From positions 1 through 34,623 of the forward strand of contig QCBG01000012.1 in the NCBI GenBank assembly GCA_003279115.1: a stretch of 34,623 bases of DNA, written 5' to 3'. The position numbers were made by a program, and so were the translations under genes. Position 1 is the first letter of the stretch, and each line of letters starts with the position of its first letter. Below are positions 26,524 through 34,623 of the stretch, one piece after another. Origin of the DNA: Prochlorococcus sp. AG-347-E03. GTDB lineage: Bacteria > Cyanobacteriota > Cyanobacteriia > PCC-6307 > Cyanobiaceae. The notes under the pieces were generated by a model. That model was given only the letters and a program-made list of their open reading frames with translations. It did not search any database and had not been told where the DNA came from.

Positions 26524-26688
26524 CTAATTATTAGTTATTAATTGGAACCTACCGAAAGGGCAAGGAAGTAGACCAGAAGTAAGTGGAATAACAAGTCCTT
26601 CATTACACTCAATACCAATGAAAGATTTAGATACATGTAATAATGCAAGCAAAAAAATAACAAATGAGATATTTTTTTCGTTTGGCAA
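26524..26688 (-). CDS. 54-aa putative secreted small protein (candidate)
   Basis: In the otherwise gene-poor stretch 26374-26735, the minus strand has an ORF starting at TTG 26688 and ending at TAG 26526-26524. It reads MPNEKNISFVIFLLALLHVS, a convincing signal-peptide shape, then KSFIGIECNEGLVIPLTSG and LLPCPFGRFQLITNN with two Cys. The mature part has balanced, protein-like composition (Gly, Pro, Cys, Phe) unlike random AT-rich DNA. I recognise no family. The start is uncertain, with no Shine-Dalgarno site and no ATG. 26374-26523 contains nothing else I can identify. Confidence 0.4.
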   Translation of the reverse strand: MPNEKNISFVIFLLALLHVSKSFIGIECNEGLVIPLTSGLLPCPFGRFQLITNN

Positions 26689-26735
26689 TTTGATAGAAAA
26701 GGGACTTGTGTATTTACCGGTGATAATAAATAAAG

Positions 26736-26870
26736 TTATCTCTTTACATCGTGAGCACAGCCATCACCTTTATAATTCTCACTTTCGTAAAAATCATTTT
26801 TTGTTCCAAAATAAACTGTTAGTAAAACAAAAGGTAAACTTAATATAAATAAAATAGTCGTTAATTCCAT
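26736..26870 (-). CDS. 44-aa single-pass membrane protein
   Basis: This ORF starts at ATG 26870; the frame is open further upstream, but this start gives a clean N-terminus. The protein starts MELTTILFILSLPFVLLTVY, a single membrane helix, then has a polar tail FGTKNDFYESENYKG followed by DGCAHDVKR. A short N-terminus, one helix and a charged tail with one Cys and one His suggest a thylakoid or plasma-membrane accessory subunit, but I cannot name it. It lies 68 bases downstream of another tiny membrane ORF on the same strand; the two may be co-transcribed. Confidence 0.6.
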   Translation of the reverse strand: MELTTILFILSLPFVLLTVYFGTKNDFYESENYKGDGCAHDVKR

Positions 26871-26938
26871 AGTTAAATAATTGTACTGATAGTTTATGAA
26901 GGTATTAAGAAAAAACCGTTTTTTAAATAATCTAAGGA

Positions 26939-27064
26939 TCAATAATCTGTAGGGCCTTTGATGCCAAGATAAAAGAATGCTCCTAAACCAACTAATATTA
27001 AAACTCCGGCAATAGCTGCTGAAGGAACAAATCCTCCTATTGCGAAAGAAGAAAAATAATTCAT
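26939..27064 (-). CDS. 41-aa single-pass membrane protein (candidate)
   Basis: This ORF runs from ATG 27064 to TGA 26941-26939. The protein begins MNYFSSFAIGGFVPSAAIAG, continues VLILVGLGAFFYLGIKG, and ends PTDY. It is one Gly/Ala-rich helix with a polar end, very like the small subunits of photosystems or cytochrome complexes in composition, yet I cannot match it to a named one. It sits between a DUF1830 gene and the 44-aa membrane protein on the same strand, in a stretch with no other gene. The coding pattern (third-position A/T, no rare breaks) supports it, but only conservation would prove it. Confidence 0.55.
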   Translation of the reverse strand: MNYFSSFAIGGFVPSAAIAGVLILVGLGAFFYLGIKGPTDY

Positions 27065-27154
27065 CACTAATAACAAAAACTAGTTAGATAATATCAATAA
27101 AACTTAGGTATTTGTTAAAAATTATGACTCGAAGACAATTAGGAAATTCTTAAT

Positions 27155-27382
27155 TTAAGCAACTAAAGTCGAATCTTCATTATCAGATGAAATCCTCATT
27201 CTTTCTTCAAGTTTAGGACCATATAGTTCATTCCCCCAAATCTCTACTCTCGAGTCATTTGGCGCCATAAAAGTTAGAACATCAGTGGGAAATAATACCC
27301 TCTCTAAAAAAAAATTTGATGGACCAATACACCTCAAAACAACCATCCTACAACCTTCATTTCTGTAAGAAAACTCAACCAT
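27155..27382 (-). CDS. DUF1830-like protein
   Basis: This 75-residue soluble protein reads MVEFSYRNEGCRMVVLRCIG, then PSNFFLERVLFPTDVLTFMAP and SRVEIWGNEL. The 'Y-R-N ... R-x-I ... F-x-E-R-V-x-F-P ... F-x-A-P ... x-x-E-I' pattern is that of cyanobacterial DUF1830 proteins, which have no known function. The C-terminal tail is charged and probably disordered. The start is ATG 27382. It follows the glycerate kinase gene by 92 bases on the same strand, so it may have its own promoter. Confidence 0.8.
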   Translation of the reverse strand: MVEFSYRNEGCRMVVLRCIGPSNFFLERVLFPTDVLTFMAPNDSRVEIWGNELYGPKLEERMRISSDNEDSTLVA

Positions 27383-27474
27383 CCCAAATCAGCAAAATTA
27401 TAATTTATTAAACACTACTTGTAGCAAAAAAAAATGTATAAAAAATTACTGAAAAAAAAGAAATTTAGAAATGG

Positions 27475-28419
27475 CTACAAATTTAATCCAGCCTCAACTA
27501 AATTTCTTTCTTGATCAATTAACAAAAGCGCATAAGAATTTATATTATTAAAGCTTTGATGAGGAATAGAAACATTAAGCATCCTCAAGAAATTTGATAA
27601 TTTTTCATCTTGAAGGGCATTCCCTTTCTGTAAAAGCATTTCTTTTTCTTGGTATGACTTCCACATATTCATATATTCAAACTTCAGTGGCTTCAAATGC
27701 CATATATTGTCAATTAAACTCCAAACATCTAAATACTCATTTAAATTTTTTTGAATCTTTAATGTATATCTAGATTCATTTGGACTCAATATTGCTGATT
27801 GTATGTGTTGATCCTTAATATCAATTGAGCAAGGTTCTATTCCTAAAAACCATCCCTCAAGAATTACTAAATCAGGATTATCTAATCTCCAATGAGATCT
27901 ATCTCCCAAGCCATTCCTCAGTGATTTATCAAAAACAGGAACATTTAACTCTCCATTTATTTTCCAATATAATAATTTTTCATACATTAATTTTACAGAA
28001 TGACTTCCAGGAAAACCTCTTGATACATTCCAAGGGTTATTCTTAATTGCTAATTTCATTTCATCTGAAGGAAGATAAAAATCGTCAATTGAAATAACAG
28101 CAATTTTAAAATTTAAATTCAAAGAAATTGCTTCAAGCCAATTACCTAATGTTGTTTTGCCTGTTCCTGGGAGAGCTGAGATGCCAATAATTTTTCTATT
28201 AGAAAAATTATTATGAAATCTATAAGCCTGAGATAAGAGAGGTAAAGCTAAACCCCAAATCCAATCCTCATTTACTTTATTGTTCCAATATTGATTAATT
28301 GAAAGAATGTTTTTTTGATTATTCCAAAATTTAAACCAATCATCCAAAGATTCCCAACCAATATCAAAAATTAATTTTTCAAATTTATCTAGCGGAAAAT
28401 TAATATTTAAATCTTTCAT
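27475..28419 (-). CDS. D-glycerate kinase (GLYK-like)
   Basis: This 314-residue P-loop kinase resembles plant-type D-glycerate 3-kinase, which makes 3-phosphoglycerate from glycerate and ATP. It has Walker A ISALPGTGKTT with Lys88, VISIDDFYLPSDEM (the acidic pair after a core strand), SRGFPGSHSVKLM, FDKSLRNGLGDRSHW, and VILEGWFLG as the Walker B-like strand. The family is best known from photorespiration. Here it starts 4 bases after a GpgP-type phosphatase and is the third gene of an operon with a glucosylglycerate phosphorylase-like gene. That suggests it also recovers the glycerate freed from glucosylglycerate. The N-terminal 70 residues are less conserved. Confidence 0.88.
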   Translation of the reverse strand: MKDLNINFPLDKFEKLIFDIGWESLDDWFKFWNNQKNILSINQYWNNKVNEDWIWGLALPLLSQAYRFHNNFSNRKIIGISALPGTGKTTLGNWLEAISLNLNFKIAVISIDDFYLPSDEMKLAIKNNPWNVSRGFPGSHSVKLMYEKLLYWKINGELNVPVFDKSLRNGLGDRSHWRLDNPDLVILEGWFLGIEPCSIDIKDQHIQSAILSPNESRYTLKIQKNLNEYLDVWSLIDNIWHLKPLKFEYMNMWKSYQEKEMLLQKGNALQDEKLSNFLRMLNVSIPHQSFNNINSYALLLIDQERNLVEAGLNL

Positions 28420-28423
28420 CTTT

Positions 28424-29221
28424 CTAACTTAATTCTCGTTTATTTATTAATTTATTAATTTCATTTTTCCAACCATATCCATTTGGTTCAGAAGCCAAAG
28501 TAAATTCCAAATCTTTTAATTGATCTAGTAAGTTTAAGTTTGGTCCATCTATTCCAGGAATAACTATTTTAATATCTGAGTTTAAAAGTAGAGGCAAATC
28601 ATTTGGAGAATCGCCTAAACCTATAATTTCAATATTATGAACATTTGAATATTCTTTAAGAGCATTTATTGCTTTCCCTTTATTCGATTTTTTAGATAAT
28701 AAGTGACTCATTCTATTGCCTTTAAAAATATCAACATTGAATTTTTTACAACAGATATTAATTTTCTCTTCTAAATAACTTGGCGGATTTAAAAAAGGCA
28801 TGCTCCAGTGTCTATCGCGCATTAAGTTCAATGAGTTGCCTACTAAACCTGTAAGCTGAGTTGCTTCTTGATCAGTGAGATTATTAAGAGGAGTAAGTTT
28901 GTAATCAATTTCTTTAGAAATAAAATTTAAGATTTCTTCAAGAGATTCGTATTTTATTCCAAGAATAATTTCTCCATTTACTCTTTTAAGAGATTCACCA
29001 TATATTGCCGCACCATTCTCAACAATATAAGGATCCGTCAAGTTAAGTTCCTTTCTAATAACTTTTACTTCAGAAGCGGTTTTGCTTGTACAAAGAATTA
29101 CGGGTATAGATAATTTTTGTAGCTTTTTTATAGTTTCTTTAGCAGGTGATAAATCATATGAGTGATCCATTAAAGTACCATCTACATCACTTACTACCCA
29201 AATAGAAGAATTTTCTATCAT
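28424..29221 (-). CDS. gpgP: Glucosyl-3-phosphoglycerate phosphatase (MpgP/GpgP-type HAD hydrolase)
   Basis: This 265-residue HAD-superfamily (class IIB, mannosyl-3-phosphoglycerate phosphatase type) enzyme would remove phosphate from glucosyl-3-phosphoglycerate to give glucosylglycerate. Motif I is VVSDVDGTLMD with the nucleophile Asp12 and Asp14. Motif II is the Ser/Thr of LCTSKT, followed by the IVENGAAIYGE of the family. Motif IV is IIGLGDSPNDLPLL at about 199-212. The class IIB cap lies between. Family members are often annotated for mannosyl substrates; the divergent gpgS gene argues for the glucosyl substrate. It lies 2 bases after the phosphorylase gene and 4 bases before glycerate kinase. 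Confidence 0.87.
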   Translation of the reverse strand: MIENSSIWVVSDVDGTLMDHSYDLSPAKETIKKLQKLSIPVILCTSKTASEVKVIRKELNLTDPYIVENGAAIYGESLKRVNGEIILGIKYESLEEILNFISKEIDYKLTPLNNLTDQEATQLTGLVGNSLNLMRDRHWSMPFLNPPSYLEEKINICCKKFNVDIFKGNRMSHLLSKKSNKGKAINALKEYSNVHNIEIIGLGDSPNDLPLLLNSDIKIVIPGIDGPNLNLLDQLKDLEFTLASEPNGYGWKNEINKLINKRELS

Positions 29222-29223
29222 TT

Positions 29224-30984
29224 TTATAAAGCACTAAGCCAAATTACTTGAAAAGGATCAAGACTAATATTTTTGCAATTGTATTTAGTGGATGTTAAAA
29301 AATCATGAGTATTGAAATCATTATCAATTATTTTTGGTAAATCATTATCATTCAATTGATAATTAATTTTATTTTCAGTCATATTATGAATTGCAAAAAC
29401 AGACTCAGGACCTTTACCTCTTTTGATTACAACAATATCACTTCTACCTTTAGACAAACATTTCATTTTTGAACAAGGGTGAAATTGCTTTAATTCTGAT
29501 CGGACATCCATAGCATTACGAAGATATTTTAAGTTTTTATTAGCATTAGATTCAGGATTATCTAAAACAGCTGAAAGATTCTCTGATTTAAACTTTTCTC
29601 TGTTTAGATCTCTTCTTTGACCTGTCATAGAAAAACTTTTGATATCATTTTCTGAAGCTAGTAATGCTGGCAAATAAAATGCAGGGACCCCTTTCAGAGC
29701 CATTACTAATAGTTGACTCAAAATAAATCTCTCATATTGAAATCTTTTATTATCTCTACTGGAGTCTTCCATTGCACTCCACCAACTAATATTCAATTCA
29801 TAAGGTTTATCATCACCATTTGATAAACGTCTATGACTTACTAATCCTCCTCTTTTCTCACAATTAATTAATAAATCCTTAATTCTCTGTTCGCTCATTA
29901 AACCCTCAAGAGCTCTTAGTCCGACACCATCATGCGATGCAGTGAAATTAAAAAGAGTAGTATTTTCAGGTAATTCTGGCCAATCAAAAATCCATGAGTT
30001 TAGAATATCAGCTCTTGAAGTGATAATTGCTTCTAGGAGAAGAGGTGGCAATGGGAAATTGTATGCCATATGGGCTTCATCATCAGAAATCAGATAAGAT
30101 AAATTCTCCTTCTGAGGAACATTGGTTTCTGTTATTAAAACGCCATCATCAAGAAGATTATTTAAAAGAACTCTTAAGAGTTTCACAATTGAATGTGCTT
30201 TAGGTAAATGTAAACATGTAGTACCTGATTCCTTCCAAATAAAACCTACAGCGTCAAGCCTTAACCATTTAATTCCATTTGTTAAATAACTAGAAATTAA
30301 ATTTAAGAACTCAATAGTCATTTTAGGATTATGCCAATTCAAATCTATTTGATCTGGCCCAAAAGTTGTCCAAACTTGTTTAGGACCATCATCAGTATTT
30401 ATTTGAGAAAACAAAGAGGAACTTCTAGGCCTAACTACATTTGACCAGTCAAGATTTTGTATCGGTGAAAAAACATTTGATATACCCGGTTCTTGGGATT
30501 TAATAAATTGTTGAACCCATGGGTGAGATGATGAGACATGGTTTAGAACTAAATCAGCCATCAAATCATGATTTTTAGAAATACTTTTGAGATCATCCCA
30601 ATCACCAAATTTTTCTTCTAGGGAATCATAACTTGAGACTGCGAAACCTCCATCGCTTGTGGATTTCAGAAAAGGAAGAATATGTACAACTTTAGAAAGA
30701 CTGCCAAAATGTTTACTTAATAACTTCCTAAGAGTTATTAATGTTGCCTCGCCATTTTTATAAATACTATCTGCATAAGTTATCAAAACTGAATGAGATT
30801 CATTCCACCTTTCCTTATCTCTTATTTCTTCATAAGCAGATTTCTCTGAGAAATCATCTAATATCTGTAATAATTGGTTTGAAATAAAATTAATTTCTTC
30901 TGTAGTATGATTTGAATAAATTGTTTTTAACAATTTACAAATTTTTAATCTATCTAATTTTTTCTCTGAATCAATTTGCTTCAC
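29224..30984 (-). CDS. GH13 sucrose/glucosylglycerate phosphorylase-like enzyme
   Basis: This 586-residue alpha-amylase-family enzyme has a sucrose-phosphorylase-like layout. Region I is DLVLNHVSSSHPWV (142-155). The nucleophile is Asp244 in WLRLDAVGF, the acid/base Glu286 in LITETNV, and the third acidic residue Asp352 in ASHDGVGLRALEG. Such enzymes use phosphate to cleave a glucoside into glucose-1-phosphate. Family members act on sucrose or on glucosylglycerate; sequence motifs alone do not settle which. Its operon with gpgP and glycerate kinase, and its divergence from gpgS, make glucosylglycerate the better guess: products glucose-1-phosphate and glycerate. The C-terminus reads LDPFQVIWLSAL, closing the beta-domain. 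The 50-base gap to gpgS holds both promoters. Confidence 0.85.
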   Translation of the reverse strand: MKQIDSEKKLDRLKICKLLKTIYSNHTTEEINFISNQLLQILDDFSEKSAYEEIRDKERWNESHSVLITYADSIYKNGEATLITLRKLLSKHFGSLSKVVHILPFLKSTSDGGFAVSSYDSLEEKFGDWDDLKSISKNHDLMADLVLNHVSSSHPWVQQFIKSQEPGISNVFSPIQNLDWSNVVRPRSSSLFSQINTDDGPKQVWTTFGPDQIDLNWHNPKMTIEFLNLISSYLTNGIKWLRLDAVGFIWKESGTTCLHLPKAHSIVKLLRVLLNNLLDDGVLITETNVPQKENLSYLISDDEAHMAYNFPLPPLLLEAIITSRADILNSWIFDWPELPENTTLFNFTASHDGVGLRALEGLMSEQRIKDLLINCEKRGGLVSHRRLSNGDDKPYELNISWWSAMEDSSRDNKRFQYERFILSQLLVMALKGVPAFYLPALLASENDIKSFSMTGQRRDLNREKFKSENLSAVLDNPESNANKNLKYLRNAMDVRSELKQFHPCSKMKCLSKGRSDIVVIKRGKGPESVFAIHNMTENKINYQLNDNDLPKIIDNDFNTHDFLTSTKYNCKNISLDPFQVIWLSAL

Positions 30985-31002
30985 TTTGAAAAAATCATCG
31001 AA

Positions 31003-31012
31003 GTATTAATAC
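31003..31012. promoter_or_regulatory. Ten-base palindrome in the gpgS/phosphorylase divergent gap
   Basis: The sequence GTATTAATAC is a perfect palindrome within the only 50 bases between the two divergent start codons. It could be a shared operator, but palindromes of this length arise easily in AT-rich DNA. Confidence 0.25.
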
Positions 31013-31034
31013 CATTCTGCACATCAATTAGAAA

Positions 31035-32261
31035 ATGGACTTTCAACAAGGTTTAATCACAACAATACATGAATATGGAGTTACAGGAAATTTACTTAAA
31101 GAATTAAACAAAAGTCTTAAAAGAAGATCAACTAGCATTTTAATACCTTGCTTATATGAAGAGTTTGAACGTCCAGCATTAAAAGATATAAGAGAAGTTT
31201 TAAAAAACCTTACAGGCTTAAATGAATTAGTAATTGCTCTCTCCGCAAAAACTGTTGAGCAAGTTAAGGCAGCAAAATCATTTTTTGACTCAATGCCATT
31301 CCCAGTTCACGTTCAATGGACTAATTCTCCCTCTGTAATTGAGCTATTAAAAAGCCAAGAAAAAAATGGACTAGAACTTTTAGGAACTCCAGGTAAAGGA
31401 TGGGCTGTATGGCAAGGCATAGGAGTTGCGACTAGAAAATCAGAAGTTGTTGCTCTTTTTGATGCTGATATAAGAACTTTTAGTCCCTTATATCCTTCAA
31501 GAATGATACTTCCACTTCTGGATGAATCATATGGAATATCATATGTAAAAGCTTTTTACAGTAGATTATCTCTAGAAACAAATCAATTGCAAGGCAGAGC
31601 AACAAGATTATTCGTAGGTCCTTTATTAGCAAGTCTTGAGCAGTTAGTTGGTAAGGGTCCGTTTTTACAATATCTTCAATCATTTAGGTATCCATTAGCA
31701 GGTGAGTTTGCTTTTACTAAAGACCTTGCTATGAATTTAAGAATACCTTGTGACTGGGGTTTAGAGATAGGTTTATTATCAGAGGTTTATAGAAACGTAA
31801 GGACCTCAAAAATAGCCCAGGTTGATCTAGGTTTATTTGATCATAAACATAAGAATATTGGAGATTCTTCTAAAGAAGGATTGCAAAAAATGTGTACAGA
31901 AATACTTTCAAGTGTTTTAAGAGGTCTCATGGAGCATCAAGCCGAGACCTTAACTAGCACTCAACTAGCAACTTTAGAAGTTCTCTACAAAAGAGTTGGA
32001 GAAGATAGGGTAAAACAATTTGGATTAGATTCAGCAGTTAATCAACTTCCATACGATAGGCACGAAGAAGAATTATCAGTACAAAAGTTTGCGAAACTAT
32101 TGAGACCTGCTACAGAAGATTATCTGGCTTGTCCTACGACACTTCAATTACCAAGTTGGTCAAGAGTTCTATCTTGTGAGAACAAACTGCAAGAAGATTT
32201 AGCTATTGCGGGGTCAAAAGACATAAAGATAAGTGAAAAAGAATTAATTAAAAACTTTTAA
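31035..32261 (+). CDS. gpgS: Glucosyl-3-phosphoglycerate synthase
   Basis: GpgS transfers glucose from a sugar nucleotide to 3-phosphoglycerate, giving glucosyl-3-phosphoglycerate, the precursor of the compatible solute glucosylglycerate. The 408-residue protein has a GT-A-type fold. [16 protein letters not shown] starts the nucleotide-binding half. [14 protein letters not shown] precedes the metal-binding Dx[13 protein letters not shown] with Asp143 and Asp145. [13 protein letters not shown] and [16 protein letters not shown] form the acceptor region, consistent with family GT81. The C-terminal 100 residues are mostly helical. It diverges from the GH13 phosphorylase-gpgP-glycerate kinase operon, placing synthesis and turnover side by side. 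Its stop overlaps that of ureC on the other strand. Confidence 0.92.
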   Translation: MDFQQGLITTIHEYGVTGNLLKELNKSLKRRSTSILIPCLYEEFERPALKDIREVLKNLTGLNELVIALSAKTVEQVKAAKSFFDSMPFPVHVQWTNSPSVIELLKSQEKNGLELLGTPGKGWAVWQGIGVATRKSEVVALFDADIRTFSPLYPSRMILPLLDESYGISYVKAFYSRLSLETNQLQGRATRLFVGPLLASLEQLVGKGPFLQYLQSFRYPLAGEFAFTKDLAMNLRIPCDWGLEIGLLSEVYRNVRTSKIAQVDLGLFDHKHKNIGDSSKEGLQKMCTEILSSVLRGLMEHQAETLTSTQLATLEVLYKRVGEDRVKQFGLDSAVNQLPYDRHEEELSVQKFAKLLRPATEDYLACPTTLQLPSWSRVLSCENKLQEDLAIAGSKDIKISEKELIKNF

Positions 32262-33967
32262 AGCAAAAAATATCTCTGAGCCATTGGAACTTCATCAAGT
32301 GGTTCACAAGTAAGAAGTTCTCCATCAGAAAAAACTTCATAAGTTTGAGGATCAACTGAAATATTTGGTAATTTACTATTAAGTTTTAAGTTTGATTTAT
32401 TGATATTTCTGGTATTTTCTACGGCTATACATTTCTTTTGTAAGCCTAATTTATTTGGAATATTTTGTTCAATTGAATTTTTACTTAAAAAGGTAAAAGA
32501 ACTCTTAATTAGAGATTGGCCGAAACTTGCAAACATAGGTCGACCATGTACAGGACCTGGAGTAGGAATTGAAGCATTTGCATCACCCATTTGGGACCAA
32601 ACTATAGATCCTCCTTTAACAACTAATTCAGGCTTTACCGCAAAAAAGGAAGGTTTCCACAATGCTAAATCTGCAATTTTACCCTTTTCTATAGACCCAA
32701 CATGTTTATCAATACCATGAGCTATTGCAGGATTAATTGTGACTTTAGAAATATATCTCTTTACTCTATAATTATCATTTCTGTCAGAATCCTGCGATAA
32801 CGGCCCCCTTTGAACTTTCATTTTATGTGCGGTTTGAAAAGTTCTTGTAATTACTTCGCCAACTCTTCCCATAGCTTGAGAATCACTAGCAATAATTGAA
32901 AAGGCACCTACATCATGCAAGATATCTTCTGCTGCAATAGTTTCTCTTCTGATTCTTGATTCAGCAAATGCAATATCTTCTGGGATTTTAGAATCTAAAT
33001 GATGACATACCATTAACATATCAAGATGTTCTTCTAATGTGTTCCTTGTATAAGGTCTTGTTGGATTTGTACTACTAGGAAGAACATTTTTTTCTCCACA
33101 GATTTTTATAATGTCTGGAGCATGACCCCCACCTGCTCCTTCGGTATGAAAAGTATGTATAGTTCTTCCTGCAATAGCGTTGATGGTATCTTCAACAAAG
33201 CCTGCCTCATTCAATGTATCAGTATGAATACATACTTGTACATCAAACTTATCTGCAACATTTAGACAAGAATTTATTGTAGAAGGAGTGGTTCCCCAAT
33301 CCTCATGAAGCTTCAATCCACATGCACCAGCCTCAACCTGATCAATAAGATTGCTCTCGTTTGTTGAGTTTCCTTTTCCAAAAAAACCTAAATTCATGGG
33401 AAATGCCTCTGCAGATTGAAGCATTCTTGAAATATGAAAAGAACCCGGAGTACAAGTAGTCGCATTTGTGCCAGTTGCAGGTCCAGTTCCTCCTCCCAAC
33501 ATGGTTGTAATTCCAGAGGCTAGTGCTGTCTCAATTTGTTGGGGACAAATAAAGTGAATATGGGTATCTATTGAACCTGCAGTAAGAATATGCCCCTCTC
33601 CAGCTATTACTTCTGTTGATGCACCAATAACAATATCAATATTATCCTGGATATCAGGATTGCCAGCCTTACCAATTTCAAAAATCATTCCATCTTTTAT
33701 ACCCACATCAGCCTTAATTATTCCCCACCAATCTACGATCAAAGCATTTGTTATTACGGTATCTACAGCTCCATCAGTTCTTCTTACTTGAGACTGTCCC
33801 ATCCCATCTCGAATAACTTTACCTCCACCAAATTTAACTTCATCTCCGTATGTAGTTAAATCCTTTTCTACTTCTATAAAAAGTTCGGTATCAGCAAGCC
33901 TTACTCTATCTCCGGTAGTGGGTCCGTAAGTTTGAGCATAAGTTTTTCTATCAATTTTATAAGACAT
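32258..33967 (-). CDS. ureC: Urease alpha subunit
   Basis: UreC is the nickel-containing catalytic subunit of urease, which splits urea into ammonia and carbon dioxide, a nitrogen source in oligotrophic seas. The 569-residue length is normal. Nickel ligands are visible: His136 and His138 in DTHIHF, the carbamylated Lys219 in [10 protein letters not shown], His248 in CIHTDTLNE, His274 in [12 protein letters not shown], and Asp362 in SDSQAMGR. The flap Cys321 and His322 are in MVCHHLD. The C-terminus ends MAQRYFLL. It starts 4 bases after ureB, giving the order ureA-ureB-ureC. The accessory genes ureDEFG are not in the window. Confidence 0.98.
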   Translation of the reverse strand: MSYKIDRKTYAQTYGPTTGDRVRLADTELFIEVEKDLTTYGDEVKFGGGKVIRDGMGQSQVRRTDGAVDTVITNALIVDWWGIIKADVGIKDGMIFEIGKAGNPDIQDNIDIVIGASTEVIAGEGHILTAGSIDTHIHFICPQQIETALASGITTMLGGGTGPATGTNATTCTPGSFHISRMLQSAEAFPMNLGFFGKGNSTNESNLIDQVEAGACGLKLHEDWGTTPSTINSCLNVADKFDVQVCIHTDTLNEAGFVEDTINAIAGRTIHTFHTEGAGGGHAPDIIKICGEKNVLPSSTNPTRPYTRNTLEEHLDMLMVCHHLDSKIPEDIAFAESRIRRETIAAEDILHDVGAFSIIASDSQAMGRVGEVITRTFQTAHKMKVQRGPLSQDSDRNDNYRVKRYISKVTINPAIAHGIDKHVGSIEKGKIADLALWKPSFFAVKPELVVKGGSIVWSQMGDANASIPTPGPVHGRPMFASFGQSLIKSSFTFLSKNSIEQNIPNKLGLQKKCIAVENTRNINKSNLKLNSKLPNISVDPQTYEVFSDGELLTCEPLDEVPMAQRYFLL

Positions 33968-33971
33968 AATT

Positions 33972-34292
33972 TTAACTATTTAAAGAACCATTAACTAATG
34001 AATTAAAACCATACGCATTTCTTAAACCTGAAAATGGAACTAATTTGACATCTGTTGTATCACCAGGTTCAAATCTAATTGCTGTTCCTGCAGGAATGTC
34101 AAGACGCATACCATGTGTTATTTCTCGATCAAAAATTAAAGCCTTGTTTGCTTCATAAAAATGATAATGAGATCCAACTTGCACGGGTCTATCTCCAGAA
34201 TTAGAAACCGTTACTGTTTTAACTTGTTTACTGAGATTTAGTTCGATTTCACCTTGTTCAGGAATTATTTCGCCAGGAATTAAATTACTCAT
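33972..34292 (-). CDS. ureB: Urease beta subunit
   Basis: UreB is a structural subunit of the UreABC trimer. The 106-residue protein begins [16 protein letters not shown] and contains [24 protein letters not shown] (in two parts: [17 protein letters not shown] then YEANKAL) and [14 protein letters not shown], followed by GLRNAYGFN. All these are family hallmarks and the length is standard. It lies 2 bases after ureA and 4 bases before ureC, so the three subunits are almost certainly made from one message in matched amounts. Confidence 0.97.
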   Translation of the reverse strand: MSNLIPGEIIPEQGEIELNLSKQVKTVTVSNSGDRPVQVGSHYHFYEANKALIFDREITHGMRLDIPAGTAIRFEPGDTTDVKLVPFSGLRNAYGFNSLVNGSLNS

Positions 34293-34294
34293 AA

Positions 34295-34597
34295 CTAATT
34301 AATCGGATTGTGAATAGTAACTAATTTAGTCCCATCAGGGAAAACCGCTTCTATTTGAACTTCATCAACCATTTCAGGAATGCCCTCCATAACTTGTGAT
34401 TTTGAAAGCCAGGTAGTTCCCTCTGACATTAATTGACTTACGCTTTTACCATCTCGTGCTCCTTCAAGAACTTGAAAACTTAAAAAAGCAATTGTTTCAG
34501 GATAATTAAGCTTAAGACCTCGACTAAGCCTTCTTTCAGCTAAGAGCGCAGCAGAAAAAATCAATAATTTATCCTTTTCTTGAGGTGAAAGATGCAT
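34295..34597 (-). CDS. ureA: Urease gamma subunit
   Basis: UreA is the smallest structural subunit of urease. The 100-residue protein reads [20 protein letters not shown], then [20 protein letters not shown], and [20 protein letters not shown] with the terminal [18 protein letters not shown]; these are textbook family blocks and the length is normal. The ATG at 34597 is only 26 bases from the window edge, so its promoter, and any NtcA site expected for a nitrogen-scavenging operon, cannot be judged here. Confidence 0.97.
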   Translation of the reverse strand: MHLSPQEKDKLLIFSAALLAERRLSRGLKLNYPETIAFLSFQVLEGARDGKSVSQLMSEGTTWLSKSQVMEGIPEMVDEVQIEAVFPDGTKLVTIHNPIN

Positions 34598-34623
34598 AAT
34601 AAAAAATTAATCTATAAATTCTT

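Noticed and set aside
26618..26848. Plus-strand 76-codon ORF across the uppP upstream region
   Set aside because: It overlaps two better minus-strand small ORFs, has no recognisable motif, and its second half is the antisense of the 44-aa membrane protein.
1..34623. Genomic island or phage-derived region
   Set aside because: No integrase, transposase, phage gene, flanking repeat or shift in base composition; the single tRNA has no adjacent integrase or duplicated 3' end that I can see.

Overview
The window is chromosomal DNA from a marine picocyanobacterium, most likely high-light Prochlorococcus. The sequence is strongly AT-rich, genes are packed with gaps of a few bases, and the cyanobacterial families are typical: a PAM68-like photosystem II assembly protein, DUF3082, DUF3288, DUF1816 and DUF1830 proteins, and glucosylglycerate and urease genes. 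I see no insertion sequence, prophage, integrase, CRISPR array or rRNA. The species is inferred from remembered protein character, not from a database search.

Layout. 1-4957 (minus strand) is a run ksgA - ispE - DUF3082 - 31-aa membrane peptide - pdhB - secD - secF; secF is cut by the window edge. 5014-8054 (plus) holds an Asn/Lys-rich hypothetical gene, rlmH, and then a likely SOS unit: a LexA-type box, umuD, umuC and a small HExxH protein. dnaG faces it on the minus strand. 10198-12910 (plus) holds an EamA exporter, a small secreted Gly-rich protein, ruvA, rpsO and the PAM68-like gene. 12912-22674 (minus) is a long same-strand series: DUF3288, trpD, carA, a STAS-domain gene that lacks a standard start codon, mrnC, rlmB, DUF1816, gatA and an unsplit dnaE.

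22755-27382 holds a MdlA-like ABC transporter, msrA with a frameshift, tRNA-Pro(GGG), uppP with a frameshift, and several very small membrane or secreted ORFs that a length cut-off would miss. Both frameshifts lie in A/T homopolymers about 1.5 kb apart, so base-calling error is a serious alternative to gene decay.

27475-32261 is the most coherent metabolic unit: gpgS diverges from a three-gene minus-strand operon of a GH13 sucrose/glucosylglycerate phosphorylase, a GpgP-type phosphatase and a D-glycerate kinase. Together these could make glucosylglycerate from 3-phosphoglycerate and return it to glucose-1-phosphate and 3-phosphoglycerate. 32258-34597 holds ureC, ureB and ureA for urea use.

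The items most worth following up are the closed glucosylglycerate cycle, the ATC/ATA-start STAS gene, the two homopolymer frameshifts, the umuDC-linked HExxH gene, and the cluster of unannotated-looking small proteins.
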